From the NCBI GenBank assembly GCA_028873595.1, contig JAPPOV010000021.1:1-64000 (forward strand): a stretch of DNA of 64,000 bases, in the 5' to 3' direction. Position 1 is the stretch's first letter; the number at the start of each line of letters is the position of its first letter. Made by a program: the position numbers and the translations under genes. The notes beneath the pieces are model-generated. The model was not told the origin of the DNA. It saw only the letters and a program-made list of their open reading frames with translations, and searched no databases. Positions 35,141 through 44,221 of the stretch are shown here, in pieces. The DNA comes from Gemmatimonadota bacterium. Its GTDB lineage: Bacteria; Gemmatimonadota; Gemmatimonadetes; Longimicrobiales; Gaopeijiaceae.

Positions 35141-35830
35141 CTAGGAAATGACGCCGGCCAGAACCAGCGTCGGGGGCATGAGGAATCCGACGAAGACCAC
35201 GAAGGCGAAGCCTGCCGCGAACGGGCGCCGAAGATGGTTGTACTTCGGATGGCTCAGGCCGAGGGTCTGGAAGAAGCTCCAGGCCCCGTGGTACAGGTGG
35301 AAGCAGAGTGCCGTCTGCGCGATCAGATAGACGAGGAAGATTCCCGGATCCTGGAACGCGTTGACGTAGTTCTGATGCACCGCCCCCGCCACGAACGACG
35401 AGTGCGCCTGGCCGGTCGTGAAGTGAAGGAGGTGGTAGATCACGAAGAGGAGCAGGATCACGCCGCCCCAGCGCATCGTCCGCGATGCGTAGGAGAGGCT
35501 CAGGCTGTCCTCCTTCTGGTACCCCGAAGGCCGCGCGGCCCGGCTGAGCTGTGCCAGCTGCAGGGCGGACCAGATGTGCGTCCCGACCGCGGCCAGAAGA
35601 ACGAGCCGGGCGATCCAGAGCACGCCACCGTGAGGAAGGAGCGGATAGCCGATCTCGCGGAGGTACTCGGCGTAGACGTCCATCGCGAAGTGCCCGTCCG
35701 ACGCAGGGAAGAGCATCTTGAGGTTGCCGAGCATGTGCGCGAATACGAACGAGAACAGTACGACACCGGACACGGCCATCAGAACCTTCTTGCCGACGGT
35801 GGTCCGGTAGAGCGTCGCCACGCGGCGCAT
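35141..35830 (-). CDS. sdhC: Succinate dehydrogenase cytochrome b558 subunit
   Basis: 229 residues with five hydrophobic helices. His residues suited to two b-haems lie in FVFAHMLGNLKM, GTHIWSALQL, FVIYHLLHFTTGQAH and CFHLYHGAWSFFQ. This matches the fused, di-haem b558-type anchor of Bacillota/Bacteroidota-like complex II rather than the SdhC/SdhD pair. ATG 35830 with GGAG upstream. First gene of the sdh operon; its promoter must lie in the 330-base region before it. Confidence 0.93.
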   Translation of the reverse strand: MRRVATLYRTTVGKKVLMAVSGVVLFSFVFAHMLGNLKMLFPASDGHFAMDVYAEYLREIGYPLLPHGGVLWIARLVLLAAVGTHIWSALQLAQLSRAARPSGYQKEDSLSLSYASRTMRWGGVILLLFVIYHLLHFTTGQAHSSFVAGAVHQNYVNAFQDPGIFLVYLIAQTALCFHLYHGAWSFFQTLGLSHPKYNHLRRPFAAGFAFVVFVGFLMPPTLVLAGVIS

Positions 35831-36160
35831 GGAAACTCCAGTGGGTGGGCACGGGTCGAGTCTGCTCGATGCGAGCGACTCCGATCGTCAACTGCGTACC
35901 CCTCAATACACCCGCGGAGCCCCTGGAAGTTGCCCTTTCTGACCCAGGGTTGGACGGTCTGGCGTCCCCAAGTTTTCCCTCGTCGACTCAGGGCCCTTCC
36001 CCGGGCCGGAAGCGCCTCGGCGCCACCGGCGATGGGCACTGAAAAGTCCGGCATTCCACATGGAGGTGGGAGCCATCACACCGTTTCAGCGCTCGGCGAG
36101 CCGCTCGTCTTCGAGCCACACACTCAAGTACTGAGGGAGCGTCTGGTTGGTCGAGCCGGC
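35831..36160. other. 330-base non-coding stretch upstream of sdhC
   Basis: It lies between the rhomboid gene end and the sdhC start. Reading frames through it on both strands have Pro/Arg-rich, implausible sequence. It must hold the sdh promoter on the minus strand, but I cannot pick a convincing -35/-10 pair. No RNA gene or repeat family is recognised; a few short GC-rich inverted repeats are unremarkable. Confidence 0.5.
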
Positions 36161-37003
36161 CTAGTTGGTGCGGTGCTTCTTCGAGACGGCATCGAGCAGT
36201 TCGAGTTCGTCCGGCGTGAGAGACGACATTCCTTCCGCGGAAATCTTGTCGAGCACCGCGTCGACCTTGTCGTACAAGGCCGTGTCCTCCCCCATGTTCC
36301 CACGGGCTGCGGACACAACCGCGTCCTCCTCGGCTTCATCGCGAGGCACGATCGCCAGTCGACGCTTCCTGGAAGCTGCCCGGCGGACATTGCCGATCGC
36401 CGCTCCCGTCCGAAAAACTGCCTTGAGGTAGATCCATCCCGTGATCAGACCCCCCAGGTGCGCGAGGTGCGCGACGTTGCTACCCGCAGCACTATCCGTG
36501 GCGCTTAGCAGCGTGACCACGACCATGAACCCCACGAGGTAGCGAGCCTCGACCGGAAAAATGCCGAAGACGTAGATCGGCGCGCGCGGCCAGTTCATTG
36601 CGAAGGCGAGCATCACCCCGAACAGGGCACCGGACGCCCCAACGATGGTGGCAGGGAGGAAGATGAAGCTCAGCGCCGCCCCACCCAATCCGCAGACCAC
36701 GTAGAACTTCAGGAACTCACGTTCACCCCAACGCCCCTCCAGGGGAGGTCCGAAGAAGAAGAGCATGAGCATGTTGAAGAAGAGGTGACCCAGGCTCCCA
36801 TGGACGAACATGTAGGTGAACGGCCCCCACGGGCGGAACACGATCCGACGTGGCTGGAACGCCAGCAGATCCATCACCAGACCCTGCGCGACAAGCGTGA
36901 CCGCAAACACCACCGTGTTCGCGATCAGCAGTCGCTTCACCATCGGAGTCGGACGCAGCGACATGCCGAGGGAGTCGTAACCGAAGCCGCTCTGGTAGGT
37001 CAT
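36161..37003 (-). CDS. Rhomboid-family intramembrane serine protease
   Basis: 280 residues, six core hydrophobic helices. Catalytic Ser in VGASGALFGVMLAF, catalytic His in HLAHLGGLITGW, plus FVHGSLGHLFFNMLML with the His/Asn oxyanion residues. A cytosolic C-terminal tail (~75 residues, Arg/Glu-rich, ending in a helix EGMSSLTPDELELLDAVSKK) follows, as in many bacterial rhomboid/DUF6576-like proteins. It cleaves membrane proteins within the bilayer; substrate unknown. Start ATG 37003. Confidence 0.92.
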   Translation of the reverse strand: MTYQSGFGYDSLGMSLRPTPMVKRLLIANTVVFAVTLVAQGLVMDLLAFQPRRIVFRPWGPFTYMFVHGSLGHLFFNMLMLFFFGPPLEGRWGEREFLKFYVVCGLGGAALSFIFLPATIVGASGALFGVMLAFAMNWPRAPIYVFGIFPVEARYLVGFMVVVTLLSATDSAAGSNVAHLAHLGGLITGWIYLKAVFRTGAAIGNVRRAASRKRRLAIVPRDEAEEDAVVSAARGNMGEDTALYDKVDAVLDKISAEGMSSLTPDELELLDAVSKKHRTN

Positions 37004-37153
37004 CTGATTCGGGTCACTGAGGCTTCTGCGCGGGCACCTTGGACAAGGGATTCAGTCGAACCCCTACCCCGAAGGCATGTTCCTGAGAACCGAGTCCACC
37101 CTCACCCGGGGTCGGACCACCAATGCGCAGCGAGCCGATCCCCTAGAGGAGGG

Positions 37154-38170
37154 TCAGGAAGAATGGCCCCGCGATCGTGCCTGCGCGAGTTGCACAATTC
37201 GATCGCACAGCTCCGGGAAGGAGATCCCGGCCGCAGCCGCGCCCTTGGGCATGAGGCTGTTCGCGGTCATGCCGGGTAGCGCGTTCGCCTCGAGGCACCA
37301 GGGCGCTCCCGCCTCATCGACGATGAAATCGACGCGTGAGTAGTCTCGCAGCCGCAGAGTTCGATGCACCTGGAGAGCGAGCATCCGCAAGTGATCGGAG
37401 AGGTCATCGGAGATGTCGGCCGGGAAGATTTCCTGCGCCATACCCGGCTGATACTTGCACTCGTAGTCGAAGATCTCGTGCTCAGGCACGATCTCTCCGA
37501 CAGGAAGGGTCTCGTCCCCGACGACCCCGACCGTGAACTCCCGACCGGCATGGTAGCGCTCGAAGAGCACGAGATCGCCCCACGACACACTCTCCGCGAT
37601 GACGGCATCCAGTTCCGCCCGGTCGTGCGCCAGCACGAGCCGCAACGACGAGCCCCCGCCCGCGGCCTTTACGATGACAGGGAGGCCGAGTGCCGACTCG
37701 ACCTCGTCCGCGGTGGCCGGCCCGACGAGCCAGTCCGGCGTCGGGATTCCGGCGTCGCGCAGCAGACGCTTCGCTACCTCCTTGTCCATCGCGAGAGAGC
37801 AGCCGAGGCGGTCGCTGCCCGAGTACACGACCCCGGCCACATCCAACAACGCCTGGATCGTTCCGTCCTCACCACTTCCACCGTGGAGCGCGAGAAAGAA
37901 CACGTCGACCGCTCCCAGAGCCGGATCCCGAACGAGGCCGATCGTCTCACCTTCGTCCATCGCCGCGAGCGCCATCGTTTCGGGCGGAAGCTGCCGCACA
38001 CCCGATGCCACCAACGCCGCCTCGGCCTCTGAGGAAAGCACACCATGAACGGTGTCGACCGTGATCACCTCATGCCCCGCTTCGCGAAGCGCGCCCGCGA
38101 CCTGCGTACCCGAAGCGAGAGACACATCCCGTTCATCGGATGTCCCACCCAGCAACACAGCGACCCTCAT
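37154..38170 (-). CDS. ddl: D-alanine--D-alanine ligase
   Basis: 338 residues, ATP-grasp. N-terminal VAVLLGGTSDERDVSLASG, LALHGGSGEDGTIQALLD, VYSGSDRLGCSLAMDK, PVIVKAAGGGSS, and the C-terminal EANALPGMTANSLMPK, all typical of Ddl. It makes the D-Ala-D-Ala dipeptide for peptidoglycan. Seven bases follow the cystathionine synthase stop, so the two are probably in one transcript. A link to the D-amino-acid deacylases elsewhere in the window is only suggestive. Confidence 0.95.
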   Translation of the reverse strand: MRVAVLLGGTSDERDVSLASGTQVAGALREAGHEVITVDTVHGVLSSEAEAALVASGVRQLPPETMALAAMDEGETIGLVRDPALGAVDVFFLALHGGSGEDGTIQALLDVAGVVYSGSDRLGCSLAMDKEVAKRLLRDAGIPTPDWLVGPATADEVESALGLPVIVKAAGGGSSLRLVLAHDRAELDAVIAESVSWGDLVLFERYHAGREFTVGVVGDETLPVGEIVPEHEIFDYECKYQPGMAQEIFPADISDDLSDHLRMLALQVHRTLRLRDYSRVDFIVDEAGAPWCLEANALPGMTANSLMPKGAAAAGISFPELCDRIVQLAQARSRGHSS

Positions 38171-38177
38171 GCGTACA

Positions 38178-39563
38178 TCACGCCGTCATCGCACGAACGA
38201 GATCGTACCGCGTCACGATACCGACCAGCGCCCCGCCGTCGCGCACAAGGCACGCGGCGTTGTCACGAGCCAGGAGTGGCCGCACTTCGTCCGCGTCCAC
38301 GTGCCCATCCAGGACCGGAAACGGCGCCCCCATGATCGACTCGACCGGCTTGTCGAGGAGCGTCGGATCCTCGATCACCTGGGCCATGAGCCGACCCTCT
38401 GTGACGGACCCGATGCACGTCTCGTTGCGAACGACAGGGAGCTGACCGATGTCATGCGCCGTGATCGCGGAAAGGGCAATCCGAACAGGAGTGGTCGGCT
38501 CTACCGTCACGAGCGCGCCGATCCGGCCGTCCTTCGTCTCGAGCGACTCGAGCACGGTGTTCCGCTTCGGTCGCTCCAGGAACCCATTCTCTCGCATCCA
38601 GTCGTCGTCGTACGTCTTGCTCAGGTACCGCTCGCCCCAATCGCACACGAGCGTCACGACAAACGCATCGGGATCATGGATCCGCTTGGCCACGTCGATC
38701 GCGGCGTGGACCAGGAGCCCAGCCGACCCACCGGCGAAGAGGCCTTCTTCCCGTGAGACGCGACGGGCCATCCGGAATGCGGGGCCGTCACCGAAGCTGA
38801 GGTACTCGTCGACAACACCCAGATCGAGTGTGCCCGGAATCTTGTCATTTCCGATGCCTTCGACCTTGTACGGATGCCCCTCGATGTGCTCCCCCGTGTT
38901 GAAGAAGGGAGCGATCATGGATCCTTCGGGATCCACGCCGACAATCGTCACGTCCGGGTTCTTTTCCTTCAGGTAGCGCCCGACGCCGGTGATGGTCCCT
39001 CCCGTGCCGGCCGAGGCTACGAAGTGCGTGACCCGGCCCTCGCTCTGCTCCCAGATCTCATGCCCGGTCGTCTCGTAATGGGCGTTCGGGTTCGCCTGAT
39101 TGTAGAACTGGTTGGCCATGACCGCGCCGGGCGTCTCCGCCGCGATGCTCCGCGCCTTCACCAGGTAATGATCCGGATGATCCGGAGGCACCGCGGTCGG
39201 GGTGATCACGACCTCCGCTCCGAACGCCCGAAGCAGCTTGACCTTCTCACTGCTCATCTTGTCCGGCATCGTACAGATGCACCTGTACCCCTTCAACGAA
39301 GCAGCCATCGCAAGGGCAAGACCCGTGTTCCCGCCGGTCGCCTCGACGATGGTCCCACCGGGCTTCAGCGTTCCATCAGCCTCGGCGGCCTCGATCATGG
39401 CGAGTCCGATTCGGTCCTTGATCGACCCACCCGGCCCGAAGAATTCGCACTTCGCGTACACGGGAGTCGGGCTTCCGTCGGTGACCGACGTGAGGCGCAC
39501 CATCGGGGTCCATCCGATGAGCTCGAGAACGCTGTTGTAGGGCCGGAGATGACGCTCAGCCAT
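38178..39563 (-). CDS. Cystathionine beta-synthase (PLP domain plus CBS pair)
   Basis: 461 residues. The PLP fold-type II domain (1-~320) has the PLP Lys in GPGGSIKDRIG, ATGGNTGLALAM and the phosphate loop SAGTGGTITGVG. Two CBS domains occupy ~335-461 (TAHDIGQLPVVRNETCIGSVTEG; GIVTRYDLVRAM). This architecture is that of cystathionine beta-synthase; a plain cysteine synthase lacks the CBS pair. It joins serine and homocysteine, or may use H2S. AAGGAACC precedes ATG 39563. Confidence 0.92.
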   Translation of the reverse strand: MAERHLRPYNSVLELIGWTPMVRLTSVTDGSPTPVYAKCEFFGPGGSIKDRIGLAMIEAAEADGTLKPGGTIVEATGGNTGLALAMAASLKGYRCICTMPDKMSSEKVKLLRAFGAEVVITPTAVPPDHPDHYLVKARSIAAETPGAVMANQFYNQANPNAHYETTGHEIWEQSEGRVTHFVASAGTGGTITGVGRYLKEKNPDVTIVGVDPEGSMIAPFFNTGEHIEGHPYKVEGIGNDKIPGTLDLGVVDEYLSFGDGPAFRMARRVSREEGLFAGGSAGLLVHAAIDVAKRIHDPDAFVVTLVCDWGERYLSKTYDDDWMRENGFLERPKRNTVLESLETKDGRIGALVTVEPTTPVRIALSAITAHDIGQLPVVRNETCIGSVTEGRLMAQVIEDPTLLDKPVESIMGAPFPVLDGHVDADEVRPLLARDNAACLVRDGGALVGIVTRYDLVRAMTA

Positions 39564-39584
39564 GGAGGTTCCTTTCGGAGAAAC

Positions 39585-39965
39585 TCAAGGATTCGGGTTG
39601 AGACCCAATGTGTCCGACCGTGGACGTTTGGAGAACCGAACGGGCACGTGAGCCCACACCTCGATCCGCTTTCCGTCTTGCCGTGCCGGGGAAAACCGCA
39701 AGCGATGTGCCCCCTCCACGGCAGCCGAGTCGAACGAAAGGTACCCAGAGGATTCGACGACTTCGACGCTGTCGACACCACCGGTGTCTCCGACCCGGAC
39801 ACGGAGGAGGGTCTCACCCTCCACGTCCCGGTCCCACATCTGAAGAGGGTATTCGATCGGGATCTCGGCCGAGAGAGGCCGCGGCTGCTCAATGTCCGCA
39901 TCCACACTGCACGCTACGGACGTGACACCCACTGCGATACCCAGGACCCTCAGGGTTGGCCTCAA
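39585..39965 (-). CDS. Small TonB C-terminal-domain lipoprotein
   Basis: 126 residues. Signal VLGIAVGVTSVAC with lipobox Cys19, then a TonB_C-like domain: YPLQMWDRDVEGETLLRVRV, DSVEVVESSGYLSFDSAAVE and HRLRFSPARQDGKRIEVW. It lacks the Pro-rich linker and membrane anchor of true TonB, so it is unlikely to energise receptors itself. TTG start at 39965 overlaps the mutS stop (TTGA) with GGGGAT upstream, so it is coupled to mutS, an odd pairing. Confidence 0.75.
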   Translation of the reverse strand: MRPTLRVLGIAVGVTSVACSVDADIEQPRPLSAEIPIEYPLQMWDRDVEGETLLRVRVGDTGGVDSVEVVESSGYLSFDSAAVEGAHRLRFSPARQDGKRIEVWAHVPVRFSKRPRSDTLGLNPNP

Positions 39966-42580
39966 CCGTCATCCCCGCGTCTCGTGACGCTGCCGAATTC
40001 GTACAGAATCTGTAGAGCCTCCCGCGGCGACAGTTCGTCGGGATCGAGCGACCTGAGACGCGTGACGATGGGATGCTCCGCAGAGAACATCGAAAGCTGA
40101 TGTGGAGGTGGCTCGGACTCGGGTCGGTGCACACCATGACGCCCCAATCCCTCACCGCCTCCTGTATGAGTTCCCTCCAGCTCGGACAGAAGTTCCCGCG
40201 CGCGCGCAACGATTCCGTCGGGGAGTCCCGCGAGACGTGCGACCTGGATTCCGTACGAGCGATCGGCACCACCATCTGCGAGTCGACGGAGGAATACGAT
40301 TTCGTCCCCGACCTCACGCACGGAAACGTTCATGTTCTTCACCCCGTCCAGAAGATCACCGAGTTGCGTCAGCTCGTGGTAATGAGTCGCAAAGACGGTC
40401 TTGGCGCCAATGTGCTCGTGCACGTGCTCGGTAACCGCCCACGCGATCGACACACCATCGTACGTCGACGTCCCGCGGCCGATCTCGTCGAGGAGCACCA
40501 GGCTGCGGTCGCTCGCCCCATGCACGATGGCCGCGGTCTCACTCATTTCGACCATGAATGTCGACTGACCTCGCGCCAGATTGTCCGACGCTCCGACCCG
40601 AGTGAAGATCCGGTCTGCCACCGGAAGCCGCGCCGCATCTGCGGGCACGAAGGCTCCCATCTGCGCGAGAAGCTGGATGAGGCCGATCTGACGCAACACG
40701 GTGCTCTTACCAGCCATGTTCGGCCCAGTCAGAACCACAATGTACCCGGCGTCGTCGAGGACGAGGTCGTTGGGGATGAACTCCTCCCGCGGCATCATCG
40801 TCTCGACGACAGGGTGCCGTCCGGCTCGGATCTCGAGTTCGAACCCCGTGTGCACCTCGGGGCGCACATACCCTCGGCGTAACGCCACCTGAGCGAGCGT
40901 ACCGAGGACGTCGAGGGAAGCGATCCGCGCGCCAGTTTCCTGCAGGCGGGTCACGGCCTCGCCGACCTGCTCCCGGACCGCGGAGAAGAGCTGCACCTCG
41001 AGCCCTCCAATCCGGTCCTCGGCCCCGAACACCTTCTCCTCCCACTCCTTCAGCTCGGGCGTGAAGTAGCGCTCGCCGTTCGTGAGCGTCTGCTTTCGGA
41101 CATAGTCGTCGGGCACCTTGTCGAGGTTGGCTTTCGTCACCTCGAGGTAATACCCGAACACCTTATTGAACCCCACCTTGAGCGAGCCTATACCCGTGCG
41201 CTCGCGCTCGCGCACCTGCAAGCTGGCGATGAAGTCCCTCGCACCGTCTCGCACCGTACGGATCTCGTCGAGCTCCGCTGACCACCCCTCACGGATCACA
41301 CCACCGTCCTGCAACGTGGCGGGGGGGTCTTCCGCGATCGCGCGCGTCAGCAGGTCGCGAACGTCATCCAGCAAGTCCAGCTCCACACCGAGCGCTCTCG
41401 AGAGCTCGGAGGACGTCCCGTGGCACGCCTCCTGAACGGCCGGCAGGCGCTCGAGCGAGCGGCGCAAGCTCATCAGGTCCCTGGGGGCGACCCGCAGCGT
41501 TCCGAACTTGCCGGCCAGTCGCTCCAGGTCATGTACGCCCGAAAGTGCATCCCGAAGCCGCTGATTCAGCTCCGGGGCCTCGACGAGCTCGGTGACCGCA
41601 CTCTGCCGGGCCCAGATCTCTTCGGGCACGACGAGCGGCTCGAGCACCCACCGACGAAGCAGACGCCCGCCCATGGCGGTCACCGTGTCATCCAGCACAT
41701 CCAGGAGGGTTCCACCCTCTTCCCCACCGCGCATCGGCTCGATCAGTTCGAGATTTCGACGCGTCATCTCGTCGAGAAGCATCACCCTCCCGGGCCGCTG
41801 GATGCGTACCGGCTGGAGGTGGGTCACCCCGGCAGGTCGGATTTCCCCCAGATACTGGATGAGCGAGCCCGCCGCACGTACGAGTGCTGTGTCGTCGGAC
41901 TGGAAGCCCAGTCCGTCGAGCGACTGGAGTGCATAGACACGGAGGAGTTCGGGGCCACACACGTCTTCCTCGAACATCCAGTCGTCCCGAATGGTTCGGG
42001 GGACGCCGCTCGGCACAGCACGATCCAGCTCCCGGTCCTCGGCCCCAGCACGCGGGACAAGCACCTCCGAGGGTTCGAGCCGTCCGAGTTCCGCCCTCAG
42101 TTCCTCCATCGGTACAGACTGCACGACCATCTCGCCCGTCGAGATATCGAGGGCCGCGACCGCGTACTCGTCCACGCCAGTCCCGACCACGGACACGAGA
42201 AAGTTGTTCTTCCGCTCTGTCAGGAGGCCCTCGGCGAGTACCGTACCGGGAGTGACCGTCTCCGTCACCTCACGCTTCACGATCCCTTTCGCCTGAGCCG
42301 GATCCTCGACTTGATCGCAGATTGCGACCCGGCGCCCCATCTTGACCAGGCGGGCGAGGTAGTCGTCGAGCGCCTTCGCCGGAACACCAGCGAGCGGTAC
42401 GCGTGCGGCGGATCCGTTGTTGCGCGACGTCAGCGTCAGCCCGAGGAGCTTTGCACCCTCTTCCGCGTCACCGTGGAAGAGTTCGTAGAAGTCGCCCACG
42501 CGAAAGAAGAGGAGCGAATCCCGATGCCGGGACTTCGCTTCTCGCCACTGCTGCATGAGGGGTGTGTCGCCCGAAGCCAT
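39962..42580 (-). CDS. mutS: DNA mismatch repair ATPase MutS
   Basis: 872 residues. Mismatch-reading F-x-E region FFRVGDFYELFHGDAEEG near the N-terminus, connector/lever/clamp segments, and a C-terminal ABC ATPase with Walker A GPNMAGKST, SFMVEMSETA-type signature (STFMVEMSETA), Walker B LVLLDEIGRGTSTYDG and the H-loop ATHYHEL. Full length for MutS1. The ATG at 42580 fits the usual N-terminus (ASGDTPLMQQW); the TTG at 42613 is an alternative. No mutL nearby. Confidence 0.97.
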   Translation of the reverse strand: MASGDTPLMQQWREAKSRHRDSLLFFRVGDFYELFHGDAEEGAKLLGLTLTSRNNGSAARVPLAGVPAKALDDYLARLVKMGRRVAICDQVEDPAQAKGIVKREVTETVTPGTVLAEGLLTERKNNFLVSVVGTGVDEYAVAALDISTGEMVVQSVPMEELRAELGRLEPSEVLVPRAGAEDRELDRAVPSGVPRTIRDDWMFEEDVCGPELLRVYALQSLDGLGFQSDDTALVRAAGSLIQYLGEIRPAGVTHLQPVRIQRPGRVMLLDEMTRRNLELIEPMRGGEEGGTLLDVLDDTVTAMGGRLLRRWVLEPLVVPEEIWARQSAVTELVEAPELNQRLRDALSGVHDLERLAGKFGTLRVAPRDLMSLRRSLERLPAVQEACHGTSSELSRALGVELDLLDDVRDLLTRAIAEDPPATLQDGGVIREGWSAELDEIRTVRDGARDFIASLQVRERERTGIGSLKVGFNKVFGYYLEVTKANLDKVPDDYVRKQTLTNGERYFTPELKEWEEKVFGAEDRIGGLEVQLFSAVREQVGEAVTRLQETGARIASLDVLGTLAQVALRRGYVRPEVHTGFELEIRAGRHPVVETMMPREEFIPNDLVLDDAGYIVVLTGPNMAGKSTVLRQIGLIQLLAQMGAFVPADAARLPVADRIFTRVGASDNLARGQSTFMVEMSETAAIVHGASDRSLVLLDEIGRGTSTYDGVSIAWAVTEHVHEHIGAKTVFATHYHELTQLGDLLDGVKNMNVSVREVGDEIVFLRRLADGGADRSYGIQVARLAGLPDGIVARARELLSELEGTHTGGGEGLGRHGVHRPESEPPPHQLSMFSAEHPIVTRLRSLDPDELSPREALQILYEFGSVTRRGDDG

Positions 42581-42685
42581 TTGTGAACTTATCCGGGTGG
42601 GAAGGGGGCTCAAGGCGGGGCATCGACATCACGTCCGGGCCTGGACCTGCCCAAGAACAAGACCATTACGTCGAGGACGGCCAAC

Positions 42686-43261
42686 ATGATCCAGATTCTT
42701 GATCGCAACGTACGCCGTGCGACCTCACTCGCGGGCACCACAGTGGCCCTGGCGCTCGTCACCGGAGCGTTGATCACGGTGGAAGCTCAGGAGGCCGACC
42801 CCGTCGATGTCGAGTCGATCGATGCCATCATCACAGCCGTCTACGACGTGATCTCCGGAGATGCCGGAGAGCCTCGGGACTGGAGCCGGTGGAACACACT
42901 CTTCCTGGAAGAAGCGACACTCAGTCCTACCGGGCCGACGCAGGACGGCCGCTGGGGTCGTGCCATCATCGCTCCAAGTGACTACCCTCGTCGCGTCGGG
43001 TCGACCCTGGAGCGCGACGGATTCGTAGAGGCTGAGGTCCACCGGGTGACCGAGCGCTTCGGCAATATCGCCCACGTCTTCAGCACCTACGCCTCCTTTC
43101 GCAACCGCGCGGACACGGAGCCGTTCCAGCGTGGCATCAACTCCTTCCAGCTCCTGTACGACGGAACCCGCTGGTGGGTGGTCTCGATCTTCTGGCAGGC
43201 TGAGACAACAGAGTACCCGATTCCGGAGAAGTACACCGGCGACATTGGAGATGTGAAATGA
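42686..43261 (+). CDS. Secreted NTF2/SnoaL-like protein
   Basis: 191 residues. Signal (ATSLAGTTVALALVTGALITVEAQ), then a SnoaL-like fold: IDAIITAVYDVISGDAGEPRDW, LEEATLSPTG and a terminal FQLLYDGTRWWVVSIFWQAE. Such domains act as small-molecule-binding or catalytic modules; no substrate is evident. It is the first of three overlapping genes. GAGGA lies some ten bases before ATG 42686. Confidence 0.75.
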   Translation: MIQILDRNVRRATSLAGTTVALALVTGALITVEAQEADPVDVESIDAIITAVYDVISGDAGEPRDWSRWNTLFLEEATLSPTGPTQDGRWGRAIIAPSDYPRRVGSTLERDGFVEAEVHRVTERFGNIAHVFSTYASFRNRADTEPFQRGINSFQLLYDGTRWWVVSIFWQAETTEYPIPEKYTGDIGDVK

Positions 43262-43659
43262 GCACTGAACTGAGCTACGGATTCAAGAAGATCCTCACCA
43301 TGTCGGTGGAGGATGCCGAGGCCCGAGTCCGTGAGGCCCTCGGGGCCGAAGGATTCGGCATCCTGACCGAGATCGACATTCAGTCGACGTTCAAGGAGAA
43401 GCTCGATGTCGATTTCAGGCCATACCGGATTCTCGGCGCATGCAGCCCCCCGGTCGCCTGGCAGGCATTGAACGAAGAGGACGACATCGGACTCCTGCTC
43501 CCGTGCAACGTGGTGGTATACGCGGGTGCAGAAGCGGGAACCTCTGTTGTCGCGATCCTCGATCCCGTCCAGCAACTCGCCGTCTCCGGTCGTGACGACC
43601 TCGGGCCAGTGGCCGATGAGGTTCAGGCGCGTTTGAAGCGGGTCCTGGAGGCACTATGA
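43258..43659 (+). CDS. DUF302-family protein
   Basis: 133 residues, soluble, no signal. LSYGFKKILTMSVEDAEARV...EGFGILTEIDIQSTFKEKL, YRILGACSPPVAWQALN and IGLLLPCNVVVY match the DUF302 fold throughout. Two Cys (in ILGACSPP and LLLPCNVVV) are the family's recurring ones. The ATG overlaps the previous stop (ATGA) and its own stop overlaps the next start. The family is of unknown function and often found with redox or sulfur genes. Confidence 0.9.
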   Translation: MSTELSYGFKKILTMSVEDAEARVREALGAEGFGILTEIDIQSTFKEKLDVDFRPYRILGACSPPVAWQALNEEDDIGLLLPCNVVVYAGAEAGTSVVAILDPVQQLAVSGRDDLGPVADEVQARLKRVLEAL

Positions 43660-44162
43660 CACACGTACGCTCGACCGGCGCAGCGGTCGTCGCCCTCGCC
43701 TTCCAGCTCGTTCTGACCGCATGCCAGCCGGACTCGTCGGATGTCGGCACAACGCCCAACCGGACTGAGGAGGTCGAGGCGCTCACTGCGGCAGCTCTGG
43801 CGTACCAGGCCGCCGCCTCCGCCAAGGACGCGAACGCCGTGGTCGCCATGTACGACGAGACCGCAATCATGATCCCACCCAACGCCGAGATCGTTGACGA
43901 GGGTCTGGAAGGCGTTCAGAACTACCAGTTCGGATTCATCGTCACCCCCGGCGTCGCACTCGACTTCGAACTCGTCCGAGTGGACGTCGCCGCTTCGGGT
44001 GACATCGGATGGACGTTCGCCATCGGAGATATCACGATCGATCGCGAAGGTCAGCCTCCGGGCCGCGACATCGTTCGTGATTTCCACACGTGGAAGAAGC
44101 AGCCCGATGGGTCGTGGAAGATCGTCGTGGACATGTGGAACTCGGGCATGCCCGCCGGCTGA
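43656..44162 (+). CDS. Lipoprotein with DUF4440/SnoaL-like domain
   Basis: 168 residues. Lipobox in VLTACQ (Cys23). The domain has VEALTAAALAYQAAASAKDANAV, MYDETAIMIPPNAEIV and a terminal HTWKKQPDGSWKIVVDMWNSG, typical of the ketosteroid-isomerase-like DUF4440 group. Third gene of the overlapping trio. Two exported NTF2-fold proteins around a cytosolic DUF302 suggest a joint but unknown task. Confidence 0.8.
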   Translation: MTHVRSTGAAVVALAFQLVLTACQPDSSDVGTTPNRTEEVEALTAAALAYQAAASAKDANAVVAMYDETAIMIPPNAEIVDEGLEGVQNYQFGFIVTPGVALDFELVRVDVAASGDIGWTFAIGDITIDREGQPPGRDIVRDFHTWKKQPDGSWKIVVDMWNSGMPAG

Positions 44163-44221
44163 CGTCCGTCCCGCATCGTGCGTGGATCGTCCTGGCCGGG
44201 GCGGGCGGAACGTTCCCCCGC

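Noticed and set aside
34895-36508. Plus-strand open frame of 537 codons across the sdhA/sdhC region
   Set aside because: Antisense to intact sdhA, sdhC and the rhomboid gene; low-complexity Arg/Glu-rich sequence without motif.
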